Assembly: GCA_963691655.1 (NCBI GenBank)
Contig: OY829328.1
Span: forward strand, 86,990,400-87,054,399
Direction of reading: 5' to 3'
Length of the DNA: 64,000 nt
Source: Toxonevra muliebris
Lineage: Eukaryota; Arthropoda; Insecta; Diptera; Pallopteridae
Below, piece by piece: positions 25,401 to 35,122 of the stretch (its first letter is position 1; every line of letters starts with the position of its first letter). Below the pieces are notes generated by a model. The model saw nothing but the letters and a program-made list of their open reading frames with translations, was not told where the DNA came from and searched no databases. A program made the position numbers and the translations under genes.

Positions 25401-28400
25401 GGTTGATGAGTTGCATTCAGCGAAATTTTTATTTTGTTTTTTGATACATTTCAATACATACACGATAAAATTATTATGATTGTGTTGTGTGAGACCTTTG
25501 TCTTTCAATACTTAATTATTTTTAATTTTTTGTTTTGTTTTTTAAATTTACTTTTATTAATTTAATTTAGGAGCCTTGTTTTGTTCTAGTTTCTTTCTTG
25601 AATCTCAGTTCTTTTTCTCAACATATAAATGTTATTCTGAAAACAAAAATCAAAAATATAATTGGCAGTTAAGAGTTTCTTTCTATACGTACATATATTT
25701 AATCCTTTCTCGCTTGTTTTTTATGTACGCTGCTATTTACTGCCGTATTTCTTTTTTTTTGGTAGAAATCCTTTTGAATATTTAGTTTGAAGTATTATGG
25801 CTATTAAATGAAGCATATCAGAAATTTTGACTTCTGTTTCAGCCCTGCAGATTTTGATTTGTTTTAAATGTTAGTTTAGTGAAAGGCTATAGCGTTAAAA
25901 AAGAAAAGACTTGATTAGCTTTTTATTTAACTAGTGGTATTATATGAAATTAAGAAATTTCCTGGGATCAAAGCAATTCCGTAGTGCTTAGGAGTTCACT
26001 TTTTAAACCTTGTTACTTGGTTGAACTTCTCTCTATGTGGCGTATACTTGTGATGCTCGATGGATCGATGATCACTTTGCCGACAAGCACTATATCGATA
26101 ATTACTGTATCCATGTTTACAGGATCATTAACCACTTGATCAATAATCACTTTAGCTTTTTGAAGAGCTATTGTGATAATGAAGTTGAACTTTTATTAAA
26201 ATAATTTTTTTATTCTTATGATCAATTAATTTCAAAAATATTAGAGTTTTGCTCGAAACATATAAATTTAATATATTCAAAGTTAGTTTGGTATTAGTTT
26301 CGAAGGAGGCTGCATCAGAAAGTTACAGAAAAAGGTTCATTGACTCGGGAACATTCACCTCTATGCCATGAATCTTTCTGATTTTCTTACAATTATACTA
26401 TAACTATTGAAAAAGTCCAGAATAAAAAAATGTAATCATGCCTACAAATTCGAATTCGTAGTTATATTTAGAAATTTGAAAATCGTCTGATTATTCCAAA
26501 ATTCCTATGCATTTTAAGGAAGCAGTATTAAATTCGGTTCGGTTCCTATTGGATTCCCCCCCCCCCCTCCCCTATTCTAGATTTTTCGGTATAACTAAGA
26601 AAATAGAAGATCATGCCGTATATAGTAGATATCAATATTCCAGCAGAAACATTCAAAGTTCAATAATTTTATATTACCTTATACCTTATTCTAATACAGT
26701 TTTGGTTATAACTTAACCATTAGGACCTGCCGAATATACTTGTCCCTTCTTGCATTTGTTTACGTATAATATAAAACAATTGTCTCCGTTTTCACATGCT
26801 TCATATGCTAACCTAAAATCCTCTGATCTACAGTCATTCGAAAATCAACTTTTTATAACACATTTGTATATTGTTTAATACACACACCGAGTATTTAACA
26901 CACCAATTTCTATGCCTGAAACCAAATCTATTACCACGCCCTTTTATTTACATATACATGTCGTTCGTACCACTCCAATTCCAACATACCATAAAAAAGT
27001 TTTGCACTGTCTGAAACATAAAGCATTTTCGAGTTATTATTTTTTTTTGGTTTGAATATATTTTGAACTTGAAATGAGCGCGCATTTATGAATTCAAGAC
27101 CACAAATGAAACATATTCAACAATTACTTCATGGTGGAATAATAAGGTGAACAAATAAATATGAGTTTCATAGTTGCTTAGTTGGAAAATGCAACCGTGG
27201 AAGAACTCTCCTCTGATTGGATCATCTCTTCATTCCGCCATGATTTATTAAATATTTGATGTTTGTTGTCTCTTTCACTTACACACACATACAATGCATA
27301 CTTACACATAATATCTCAAATTCACATTTGCTCAATCGTTGTTTCGTTCGCTCGCTCGCTCGCCTCGCAAGTTCTCTCTCGCTCATGTGCATAAATAATA
27401 TTTAAATTGATAATAATAATGAAAAAAAAAAACATTTTTAAAGCAAAATTTTAACTTAACTTAATAAAACAAAATGAAAGCCAAACGAATTGCACAAGCT
27501 AACCTCAAATAATTCAAGCAACAGAATTTTTTTGACATTTGTGAAAGACTAAAATTCCCATATAATTCGAAATTAACCAACAATAAATGTGACAAAACAA
27601 ATAAAACTCACTTACTTCTTCTTCCACTACTACTATCTACCACTCTATTACTTTCTCACCACCTACATACACCAACCAATCAACCAACTACTTTCTCTTA
27701 CCACCACCACTACTTTCAACAGGATGCACCAACAATCAAATATCAACCGACTGCCAACAATAAAAATATCGCTCTGCTATCGCCCAATCAAATACACCAT
27801 TTATCAGCGTCTTCTTCTGCCGCTGCACACCATCACCACCAACTTCATCATCAAGCCACTACACCACAACCACAACAGCCTACACAATCCTCCTCACCTG
27901 CATTCCTTTCGCTATTACCGCGTTCACTCTCATCACTATCGTTGGGAACGCGTAAAAATAAAATTGATAAAGATTTAATAACTTCACCACTTAATAATAC
28001 AACGGATTTTCTACATCCATCGAATCACCACTCGAATACTACATCACCCACACCACCATACAATATGTCACAATCGTTCAATCAACCATCACCACAACAA
28101 CAGTATCAGCATCATCGTAATTCCACGCCACAGCAGCTGTTCTATCAGCAACAACAAACACAACAGCAATTGCTACAACAACGATTCAAAGAGACATCAA
28201 AATCATCTTCATCTGCAAAGAATAAAAATAAATTTGCTGCACAAGCGAAAAATCTAATACAAGAAGACATTCCACCCCCATTGCCACAACGTAATCCACC
28301 ACGTCAATTACAGGTTGATGTCGCTGCAGCAGCCAACAACAACAGCAATATTGCCAACAACAACAACAGTGGAACATCACAATTCTTTACACCAATATCT

Positions 28401-31400
28401 GATTTAGATCATGCCGCTGCAGTAGCAGCTGCAGGTTTTGCTTCTTCTGGTGTGACATCACCACAACAACGCAACTCACCACCACAACTGCAACTGACTG
28501 CATCATCATCATCATCACAGAACAAGAAACAACGTTCCAAAGCTAAAACTAAAGCGCTCTCGGATCCCAAAATGTCGACGCAAATGTTTTTACAAATGGA
28601 AACATCTAGTAGTGCTGGTGGCGGCGGTTTGTTGCTTGATGGGAATTGTGAAACTGATTGTATACCACCACCGTTACCACCACGTCAACCGGGTATGTTG
28701 GAAGAATGTTCCATCACCACCAGCGCCACATCACATCGTGGCAGTTTTAACAATTTAAATGCACCAACAGGTACAGGTGGGGGTACACCACGCCCACCAC
28801 CTAACAGTATAGAAACGTTGCTTACATATCCCTTGGTGTCCACATGCACACCAGTGCATCGTGATAATATGGCAGCGGCATTTCCGCTCTCACAGCGCCC
28901 AAATATTGTACAACAATTGCAGCAACATCAACAGCAACAACAACAACAGCAACAGCAGCAAATGGGTGGTGGTGTTGGGCAGGGTAATAGTGCTGTAAGT
29001 AAACAACAACTACAAGAACAACAACAACTCACCATAAAAACACACAAATCAAAGAGAGGCTCTTTGGGTACTCGTACTTTCGCTTTCTTTCTCTCTCTTT
29101 CTCTCTCTTTGCATTTTTTACACTAATTTTTGGGCTCTTTGGCTTTACACAGTATTTTTTTTAGTGAGCCTCTCTTTTAATCTACGGTGGAATTATTTTT
29201 GCTGTTTTTTTGGAAATTCACCTTTTTTTGTTTTTTTTTTGGGGTAGTTTTGATTTACTAACAAACGCGTTGAATTTTTGTCTACTAATTTAACATATGT
29301 ACATAAAAGTGGTATTCGTAATCGTTTTCATTAAAAAAATCGTAAACATTTACATTGCACTGAACTTTTTGTATTCATTGTAGATTTTGTAGTCATTTTT
29401 ACACATTTTTTTTTTTTTTTAATTCACATGCTTTTATTAACATTTTTATGCATGAAAAATTCAATTTTAAGTATTTCTAATAATACACAATGAATATTGC
29501 ACATATGTATAAATCATTGCAAAATAGCTGATATTTATAATTATGCGTTAACTGACCAATCAGAATCGAGGGCTTTCATTGAGGAAGAGTAAAATCCTCT
29601 CAATTTGCGTAGTAAAAATATCAACTCTGTTGATGAGTAAAGTTCTTTTAATATGCGTATAGTAAAAATATCAACTCTGTTGAAATAAATAACTTACATT
29701 AAAAATTCACACGAAATATGCACCGAACACACACATCTCCATCATCTTCATTAAAAACGAAATATCCTGTAAATAGTCACTCTCTTCCTTTGTTTTTTGT
29801 TATTCGCACTACACTTTTTTTTCTATATTACCTTTTTCACTGTATTTACCCATAAACTCCTACCTAGGTCCCCATATCCATGCATTTCTCTTCTTCCTCA
29901 ATCCATATTAGAAAATTCATTGCATTTTCTTTGAAAACCTCAAGGACTTTACCATTCCTTTTACAGCATTCTGTTATCGATCCTACATTTCCTCAACCCT
30001 CTACCTCAATACTCAAAAATATTCTAGTTTTTTTGTTGTAGATTTTCATTTTTTGTTTTTGGCTAAAACGAAAAACGAAACTCGCACTTATTTTAAAAAG
30101 GAATCTTAAATTGAAAACTAAATTATTTTTTAGAGCACTCTTCGTTTATGTATATATTTTGTAGTTAAATGGTTAAGAAAAATAAATTTTCTGAATTTGC
30201 ATGTTTCAGCAAAATTTTTTCTCCATATTTTAGTTTTTTTGTATTTTTTGTTTTTAGTTTTCAAAATCCTTTTTCCTTTACAATTGCATGTAAATACATT
30301 AAATTTTCATTTCTTTTGGGTTAAATTATAAAAAATTTGACTTCTTCAATATATTATTCATTTTAATATTAAATTGTATAATATTTCTAGGCTCTTGGAC
30401 AAACTCCACACAATTTAAACTCGCATATGACAAAACATCGACGTATAGCGTCATCACCGGAAAATATTCATACCAGACATCCAGGTAAGTTTGAGTAGTA
30501 AAAAGGGGAAAAGAGAACACATTAATGATGTAAGGAAAATTCATCAGAGCCGGAAATAATTCCGGAAATAGTTTTTAAGAAGCCTAAATGAAAATCATAA
30601 AAAGCTGAAAGATCGCGCCCGTTATTTTTTTTTAGATTGCCATAGAAAATATTTCAAATAAAAAATTAAAAATGTGAGAAAATTGTAAAATTTGTATGGC
30701 TTTTTCAGAACATTCAGCTCAGGAAGAGTGTAAGCTATCGAAAAATCGGTTTATGGCGCTAGACTCACAATGACCCAATGAATCAATCGCGGGGAGAAAA
30801 ACATGACGTTTTTCCGCCCATCTTAATGTTCATATATGCTTAAGATACATAGAAAGATTTTTGCAAATTTCTCTACTTTTTTTACTACAATATTTCTTAC
30901 AAAATTTTGCATAACGATTATAAAAAACCATTTGTGTTTTGTTTGACAGCAGCTACATATTTTTTTTGGAAACAGTGGCGCAGCCAGGCAGATTCAAAGG
31001 GCCTATATCTCACACAATTAACCTTCAGTTAAAATGCTAAATAAAAATTGAACTTAATTTCTTTAATGGTTTTAGGCTTATTTAGTCAATTGGTCATTGA
31101 TGCAAATCCATCTGTTATATCACACTTACTGAAAGCATTCGTTTTTTAAAACAATTAACAATTTCTTAAAGGTATTTAAAACTAGTATCACAGCGATTTT
31201 TGTTGTTATGACCGTCAAGTATGAACAAATCAGTATTATGATAAATATGTGGGAACATCTATTTCTCTCAATTTGTGCATCTCCCTTCAAAGTTCTAGAT
31301 CCGCCACTAGTTACAAATTGTGCTTCGTTTCTATTGCGTATAGTAAAAAGTTACCCAGCGTGTAAAAATTATTTACTTTTACAAAGAAAAAGATGCTGTA

Positions 31401-34400
31401 TTTTTTGGTTATTTTTTATACTGTTTTATTACATGAAACAACGCTACAATCGGCAATGTTAGCTCATATTCTGTATTCTGTTTGCCACACTACCTCAATT
31501 TTCGCTGTATATTATACCAAGTGTATTACTAAGCTATCTTGGTCTTTTAGTCATACTGAAAGTACGTGAAGTCAAAATAAAATCATGTAGTTGTTTCATT
31601 TTCAATCTCCTCAAAATAGTAGATATATTTTAAATCTTATTCAATGAGAATTTTAAAGAATGCATTTGTTTTTACATGATTGGGAATGTAATTTTTAATA
31701 TATATACAATAAATCCTCTCTCGCTGTTTTTGGAATTTGATTGGAACAGTTTGTTTATAAATTTTGATTCCTTAAGGTTTGAATGTACTCTTTAATCATA
31801 GGTTGTTTTATTCTTTTTTAAATATCTGAGTGTAGCGTTAACTCATAATCTTATGTTGTTTTAGCTTTTCTTTTAGTTAGCACTTTGGTTTTATTAGTAC
31901 CTAACTACATACTTCAATGAAATTTAATATGCAAGCATTTACAATCAACATTGCTGTTGTTGCTGTTGCTGCTGATACAGCTGCAGCTTCTATCTAATGT
32001 TATTGTTGTTCTTCCTCTTTTTTTTTTTTTTTTTTTTTGATGGTGCATTGTTTTCTTCAATTAAGCTATTGTTTTTTACTTTTATTTTTACGATTTGCAT
32101 ATTCACACATACTTAAGAATGGATATGTACATTTCTCAATTCTCATTAGTTTTTATTTTGTTTTCAAACTATTCAGTTGTGTATCAAACAACTTGAAATT
32201 TGTAAGAAAATTTTTCTTAATAAGTAGTAAAAGTTAAAAGTTGAAATTATAATTAAAGTTTGAGAGTATTCAGAGTCTTCTTAAATAAATATTTGTCCAA
32301 ACTTTTATAAAAATCCATGCCTTTCTTTCAGTTTCAATCAAAAAATGATATAATATCGACATTATTGATAGTATCGAGCTAGTTTTTGATGCATTCTTGT
32401 TTCTTTCAATTAATTATTCTACTACTTAGGTACATTTTTTATAGGATAAATGTCAAGTCAAGTTGAAACTAACAAAAATGTCTGCATTATTTCGCAATTT
32501 ATATATATTTCATCAAAATGTCTTTTTTTCTCTTTGTTTACATCGCATATTCAGATCGCCTCAACAAAACCACATCCGGTTCGTGGGAGCTTGTCGAGAA
32601 GGATGACGAAATAACTCCACCGGGCACACCACCTCCCCCATATCTTACAGCGCATTCCGGCAGCATGATGTCCGGCAACGATGACACAACACCACACGAT
32701 TCTTCTCCAAGTGGTGGTATCTTTATTGAATCACATCATTTTACACCGTTAGCATCTGGGATCGGCGTCGGCGTTGGCGGTGCTACATCTCCTCTACCCT
32801 CACAACATTCCAATAATCGTATACAAGTGGCACAATCGAGTGTTACACAAAAAGAGATCATCTCAATGGAGGATGAAGATGCCTCCGATCAAGAGGGTCC
32901 GTTTATCGATGAGAATGGGCCTTTTAATTATCTGCAACGACTACTCGAAGCAGAAAATGTTGCATTCCTAGCGGTATTCTTGAATTATGTACTCTCAAAC
33001 TCAGAACCGGCGCCATTACTCTTCTATTTGATTACCGGCCTTTATAAAGAAGGCACCGCCAAGGATATGCGTAAATGGGCATATGAAATACATTCAACGT
33101 TCCTTGTGCCGCGTGCTCCGCTCTCATGGTACCGGCAAGATGAGTCTCTGGCACGTGAGGTGGACAATGTGCTGCAGAGTGAATTCGATAAGGTTGAGAT
33201 ATTGCGTAAAGTTTTCTGGAAGAGTCGTAAGCGTGCACGTGATATTATCTGTGAGCAATTGCGTGAATTTCAGCAGAAACGCACTGCTGGCTTGGGCACC
33301 ATTTACGGACCGACAGATGCACAGCTGGTGGAGGCTAAAGGTGATAAACAGCGTGAGCAACATATTTTCGAAGAGACGCTATTGCGTAAGCTGCAAATAT
33401 TAATGTAAGTTGCACAATAAAAACAAGAAGCGGAAATTGATTATATGAATCAAATTTGTTTTTCTCCAGTGATGAATATGAAAAGGATTCTCCGATTGAG
33501 GATCCCAGGAAGCTTGCTTTATGTTCTGCTCTCTCGACCGTAATACATCGGATATTCATAACACGCTCACATCCGAATAGTATTGTTGATCGTGTGCATC
33601 ATTTCGTTAGTCGCGAGAAAAGTTTCAAATCGCGTTTAATGGGCAAAAATCGAAAGGTAAGAAATTTATTTAATTGAGTACCTAAATATTTGCATTGTTA
33701 TTTCAATTTAACTTTTTCTTATTTGTTTTTTTTTTTGTTTTTTTGTTTCAGATGATTGTACGTGGTCATCCACTAGTATTACGTCAATACTATGAGGTGA
33801 CCCACTGTAATCATTGCCAGACCATAATTTGGGGTGTTAGTCCGCAAGGTTATCACTGTACAGGTACGACGAATATATCTTTATTTTGTATTTTATTTAC
33901 TTACTATTACATGTTTTTATTTATTTCAGACTGTAAATTAAATATTCACCGTTCATGTTCGAAAGTTTTAGACGAAAATTGCCCTGGACCCTTACCACAA
34001 TCCAAACGAAAAGAACCACATAACGATAATAAAATTAGTAAATTAATGGGAAAGATACGTCCGCGAACATCAAGTGATTTTATTTCAAGTAAGTTAACTA
34101 AGTTAATAAACATTTGAGGAAATTTGTGAAAGACCTTGCCGGCAAAGAGTTTTCGAACTCATGCAGGCATAAAGAGATTAGTCCTGAAACAAAGCACATT
34201 TCAGCAGATCTGAAATGTTTATTGAAACCCAAGCTTAACTATAAGTTATAGTATTTAATCCATATGTCCATTAAAAATCTTAAATGTTCCACAATTTTGA
34301 ATTTTGATTCTTCAGGTAACGTTTATCGAAAGCGAAAACTGATTGATGGCGAGTCATTAAAAAGATCTGCTGCTTCAAGTTATGCACCCGGCCATGCAAG

Positions 34401-35122
34401 CTCATCCATCACTTAAATAATTTGCCATCGTATCATAGTTTGGTTTTGCAAGGTCATATTTGCAGATCATTTGTGCCACCCCTACAACTGCAGAGAAGTT
34501 TAAACAATTGCTTTTAATATTTTCGTTGGGTATAACGAATGCTGCACATGTGCTACTACAATTTTCAGGGTTACGAGTATATACAACCAAAAGTCTCAAC
34601 AGAAATTTAATCGAAAATATTCGGTCAATATTTATGAAATAGAGGTTTTTGGTAATCAATACAAATATGTTTGACATTGTCTATGTTAACATGCCCAAAC
34701 GATCTATTAGGTTTTTTAAGTCTTCACATTTAATGGAAATGGATTTCAGGGTTCCTGTGACGTCCTTGAAAACAAGACGTTGAAGCCTTTCAAATTTTAT
34801 GAACTTTAATTTACATTTAAAGGCTTTCCACCAGTCGGCTACTCCAGATAGTAAGATGGTTTTACTTAATAAGTGTATAGTCAGTGAATTACATATATTA
34901 TGAATTACGTCGTTTCGTTTTCGCTTCTTAGATATTATAGAATATTATGGATAGTGTTTTAGGCTCTTTTTACATATTTACTTGCGAGTATATTCACCCA
35001 CCTTTCTTAGTATAATCTACGTATATTGTTTATTAATTCTTAATGAGTTTATTGTTTTTTAATTTCAGTGGAGAAACGAGCTCGCCAAGAAGAAGATTTT
35101 GATCCTGCAGATTTTTCTAATG
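15630..35122 (+). CDS. RhoGEF2: RhoGEF2, internal part of the gene (12 joined exons)
   Basis: Multi-exon gene for a Rho guanine nucleotide exchange factor of the PDZ-RhoGEF/LARG family. The exons are 15630-16425, 22113-22205, 22373-22430, 24980-25116, 25198-25371, 27723-28994, 30391-30484, 32555-33404, 33470-33656, 33752-33863, 33930-34088 and 35069-35122. All have GT/AG borders and keep one open frame of about 1,329 codons. Visible domain order is PDZ (about 250-327), coiled coil (362-419), Q/N/P-rich linker (420-870), RGS-like (about 983-1200) and C1 (1226-1275). This order is diagnostic for fly RhoGEF2. Known role: Concertina (G-alpha-12/13) signals through it to Rho1 at the apical cortex. 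The first codon of 15630 needs two bases from an unseen upstream exon, and the DH-PH domains are missing because the gene runs past 64000. Orthology is strong; exact splice isoforms are inferred. Confidence 0.88.
17311..17752. mobile_element. Outer MITE of a nested pair
   Basis: The left end TAATAGTGCGTCATGGCAGT and right end GACGCGCTATTTTA (plus CTGCCACTG) are diverged inverted repeats flanked by TA-rich DNA. Its interior is largely a second element (17386-17694). No coding potential was recognised. Confidence 0.5.
17386..17694. mobile_element. Inner MITE (GGTTATATTGG ends)
   Basis: TATGGTTATATTGG at the left and CCAATATAACCAGG at the right form the ends, with subterminal GCTCGGCGAACACC / TCGAACACCGAGC also inverted. 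Several CCGAGCACA/GCTCGGTGT repeats lie inside. The 104-codon open frame across it reads through these repeats and resembles no protein I know, so it is not called a gene. Confidence 0.65.
18122..18144. repeat. (GA)n microsatellite
   Basis: Perfect AG dinucleotide run of about 23 bases in intron sequence. Confidence 0.85.
19675..19937. mobile_element. Short inverted-repeat element (GTAAGTCTAAAGGGTCTAA ends)
   Basis: TGTAAGTCTAAAGGGTCTAA on the left is matched by TTAGACCCTTTAGACTTACA on the right (20-base perfect core), and the match extends outward with CAATT. About 263 bases, non-coding, AT-rich interior. Target duplication not resolved. Confidence 0.7.
22113..22205 (+). CDS. RhoGEF2: RhoGEF2 exon: PDZ core
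   Basis: 31 codons in phase 0, bordered by TTTCTAG and a weaker donor AAG|GTTTGC. The peptide VSGDNPVFVESVKLGGAAQI continues into AGLVAGDMILK, the typical PDZ middle: strand C, the alpha-A turn (GGAAQIAGL) and the conserved G-D-x-I-L strand. The PDZ of fly RhoGEF2 is known to bind the C-terminus of the transmembrane protein T48, which brings the GEF to the apical membrane. The preceding intron is about 5.7 kb. Confidence 0.88.
22373..22430 (+). CDS. RhoGEF2: RhoGEF2 exon: PDZ strand E and helix B
   Basis: Short exon of 58 bases reading VNGQEVRSEKHPTVVSLIK plus one base. VNGQ is the classic PDZ strand that follows G-D-x-I-L, and the H of EKHPTVVSLIK sits where class I PDZ domains place the ligand-contacting helix-B histidine, so a class I C-terminal ligand (S/T-x-hydrophobic) is inferred. 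Acceptor TTTTCAG, donor AAAG|GTAAAT. It follows the previous exon after a 167-base intron. Confidence 0.87.
22431..24979. other. RhoGEF2 intron
   Basis: 2.5 kb AT-rich intron. A loose duplication (AAAGTAGGCAGTAATTCAAC at 23109 and AAAGTATGCAATAATTCAAT at about 23209) and a short GT run near 23975 are the only structure seen. Confidence 0.8.
24980..25116 (+). CDS. RhoGEF2: RhoGEF2 exon: end of PDZ and a basic linker
   Basis: Starts after ACATTACAG. The split codon makes Ala, then STNVELAVKRSQK finishes the last PDZ strand. A Ser/Thr/Pro-rich basic linker follows (MTRPTSVGIVPSTPILSGRD and so on, ending GPQPVD), a plausible phosphorylation region. Donor GAT|GTAAAG in phase 0. The 81-base intron after it is among the shortest in the gene. 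Confidence 0.87.
25198..25371 (+). CDS. RhoGEF2: RhoGEF2 exon: coiled-coil segment
   Basis: 58 codons in phase 0, from SIKRREMETFKIQTLQKMLE to RKLREQLRQVGAE. Two Leu-rich, charged helical stretches are separated by GDTNNPSYKLSE. This corresponds to the short coiled coil after the PDZ in PDZ-RhoGEF/LARG proteins and could support dimer formation; that role is inference. Acceptor ATAACAG, donor GAG|GTAAGA. The frame stays open about 110 bases past the donor, which is read-through into the intron and not a longer exon. Confidence 0.87.
25372..27722. other. RhoGEF2 intron
   Basis: 2.35 kb intron. It holds GATCAATAATCACTTT-like imperfect repeats at about 26050-26165, a C run near 26560, and a CGCT repeat at about 27345-27368 (TTCGCTCGCTCGCTCGC). 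Nothing coding. Confidence 0.8.
27723..28994 (+). CDS. RhoGEF2: RhoGEF2 exon: long Q/N/H/P-rich linker
   Basis: The largest exon, 424 codons in phase 0, from DAPTIKYQPTANNKN after TTTCAACAG to GQGNSA at a perfect GTAAGT donor (28995). An open frame extends to 29126, but the next exon fits only phase 0, which selects the GTAAGT at 28995 over the GGGTACTC at 29067. The exon is mostly disordered: a His/Ala stretch, many Gln runs (longest near 28912-28960), Asn runs and Ser runs. Two near-identical proline motifs, PPPLPQR (28272-28292) and PPPLPPR (28665-28685), fit class II SH3 ligands (PxxPxR). The basic stretch SLGTRKNKIDKDL follows a Leu/Ser segment. No folded domain is seen. The linker separates the coiled coil from the RGS-like domain. 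Confidence 0.82.
28995..30390. other. RhoGEF2 intron
   Basis: 1.4 kb AT-rich intron with CT-rich tracts just after the donor and an imperfect tandem copy (TAGTAAAAATATCAACTCTG twice, at about 29609 and 29657). No element boundaries recognised. Confidence 0.8.
30391..30484 (+). CDS. RhoGEF2: RhoGEF2 exon: short conserved linker
   Basis: 31 codons plus one base, reading ALGQTPHNLNSHMTKHRRIA and then SSPENIHTRHP. Acceptor ATTTCTAG, donor CCAG|GTAAGT. The basic-Ser-Pro pattern (KHRRIASSPE) resembles a phosphorylation or docking site; R-R-x-x-S could be a basophilic kinase target, which is inference. The exon is less repetitive than its neighbours, which suggests constraint. Confidence 0.8.
30485..32554. 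other. RhoGEF2 intron, possibly with a hAT-type MITE
   Basis: 2.1 kb intron. CAGTGGCGCAGCCAG at about 30974 and the reversed AGATCCGCCACTAG near 31299-31312 resemble the diverged ends of a CAGTGGCGGATCC-type MITE about 340 bases long. Similar CACTAGYGGATCCAGA words occur at about 8201 and 39230, so the family may be dispersed. The rest is plain AT-rich sequence with CTG/TTG runs near 31955. Confidence 0.4.
32555..33404 (+). CDS. RhoGEF2: RhoGEF2 exon: acidic motif and RGS-like (RGSL) domain
   Basis: 850 bases starting after ATATTCAG. The split codon makes Asp, then RLNKTTSGSWELVEKDDEIT. A Pro-rich piece (PPGTPPPPY) and Ser/Gly linker lead to ISMEDEDASDQEG (from about 32862), which is like the acidic motif just before the RGS box of p115/LARG that contacts G-alpha. 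The RGSL domain follows: FNYLQRLLEAENVAFLAVFL, then EPAPLLFYLITGLYKEGTAKD, a long charged helix region, and the family hallmark KRTAGLGTIYG. G-alpha-12/13 (Concertina in flies) binding is established for the family. The donor splits a codon at ATGTAAGT. Better GC and codon regularity than the surrounding introns confirms coding. Confidence 0.92.
33470..33656 (+). CDS. RhoGEF2: RhoGEF2 exon: C-terminal helices of the RGS-like domain
   Basis: Acceptor TCTCCAG and donor AAAG|GTAAGA, after a 65-base intron. Completes Ile, then DEYEKDSPIEDPRKLALCSA and LSTVIHRIFITRSHPN, ending in the basic REKSFKSRLMGKNRK. The first part packs as the final helices of the RGSL fold. The basic end leads directly into the C1 domain. 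Confidence 0.9.
33752..33863 (+). CDS. RhoGEF2: RhoGEF2 exon: first part of the C1 zinc finger
   Basis: Begins MIVRGHPLVLRQYYEVTHCN, then HCQTIIWGVSPQGYHCT. It gives the first half of the C1 pattern: H-x12-C-x2-C-x13-C. The ATG is internal to the protein, not a start. Acceptor TTTGTTTCAG, donor ACAG|GTACGA. A 66-base intron splits the domain. The loop residues that bind diacylglycerol in typical C1 domains are not clearly present, so this is probably an atypical C1 that acts in membrane or protein contacts (inference). Confidence 0.92.
33930..34088 (+). CDS. RhoGEF2: RhoGEF2 exon: end of C1 domain and basic linker
   Basis: The split codon makes Asp; DCKLNIHRSCSKVLDENC completes the zinc ligands C-x2-C-x4-H-x2-C-x7-C, so all eight ligands are present across the two exons. 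A basic tail follows (PQSKRKEPHNDNKISKLMGK, then IRPRTSSDFIS). The donor is TCAA|GTAAGT and leaves one base. Confidence 0.92.
34089..35068. other. RhoGEF2 intron with a decayed LINE-like piece on the minus strand
   Basis: 980-base intron. The minus strand of about 34680-34890 reads LLSGVADWWKAFK and then FERLQRLVFKDVTGTLKS, which resembles the WW...LE.LQRLA...ITGA.RT region near the end of LINE reverse transcriptases. The frame breaks just after. A separate 91-codon minus frame (34402-34677) is not recognised. On the + strand, 34317-34417 could be an alternative terminal exon (see findings). Confidence 0.35.
35069..35122 (+). CDS. RhoGEF2: RhoGEF2 exon: 54-base linker after C1
   Basis: Acceptor TTTTTTAATTTCAG, donor AATG|GTAAGC. 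With the base left by the previous exon it reads MEKRARQEEDFDPADFSN plus one base. It is charged and short, and phase matches on the 5' side. This is the last exon in the window that I regard as secure. Its phase-1 end must be met by the next true exon. Confidence 0.8.

Noticed and set aside
25372..25479. Extension of the coiled-coil exon to 25479
   Set aside because: GAG|GTAAGA is a good donor, and the next exon (27723) continues in phase 0.
28995..29126. Extension of the long linker exon to the stop at 29126
   Set aside because: A perfect GTAAGT donor at 28995 is in the only phase that joins correctly to the exon at 30391. The extra peptide is intron read-through.
33032..33559. Several frames overlapping the RGS-like exons in other frames
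   Set aside because: They are shadows of a well-supported coding exon and match no known protein.
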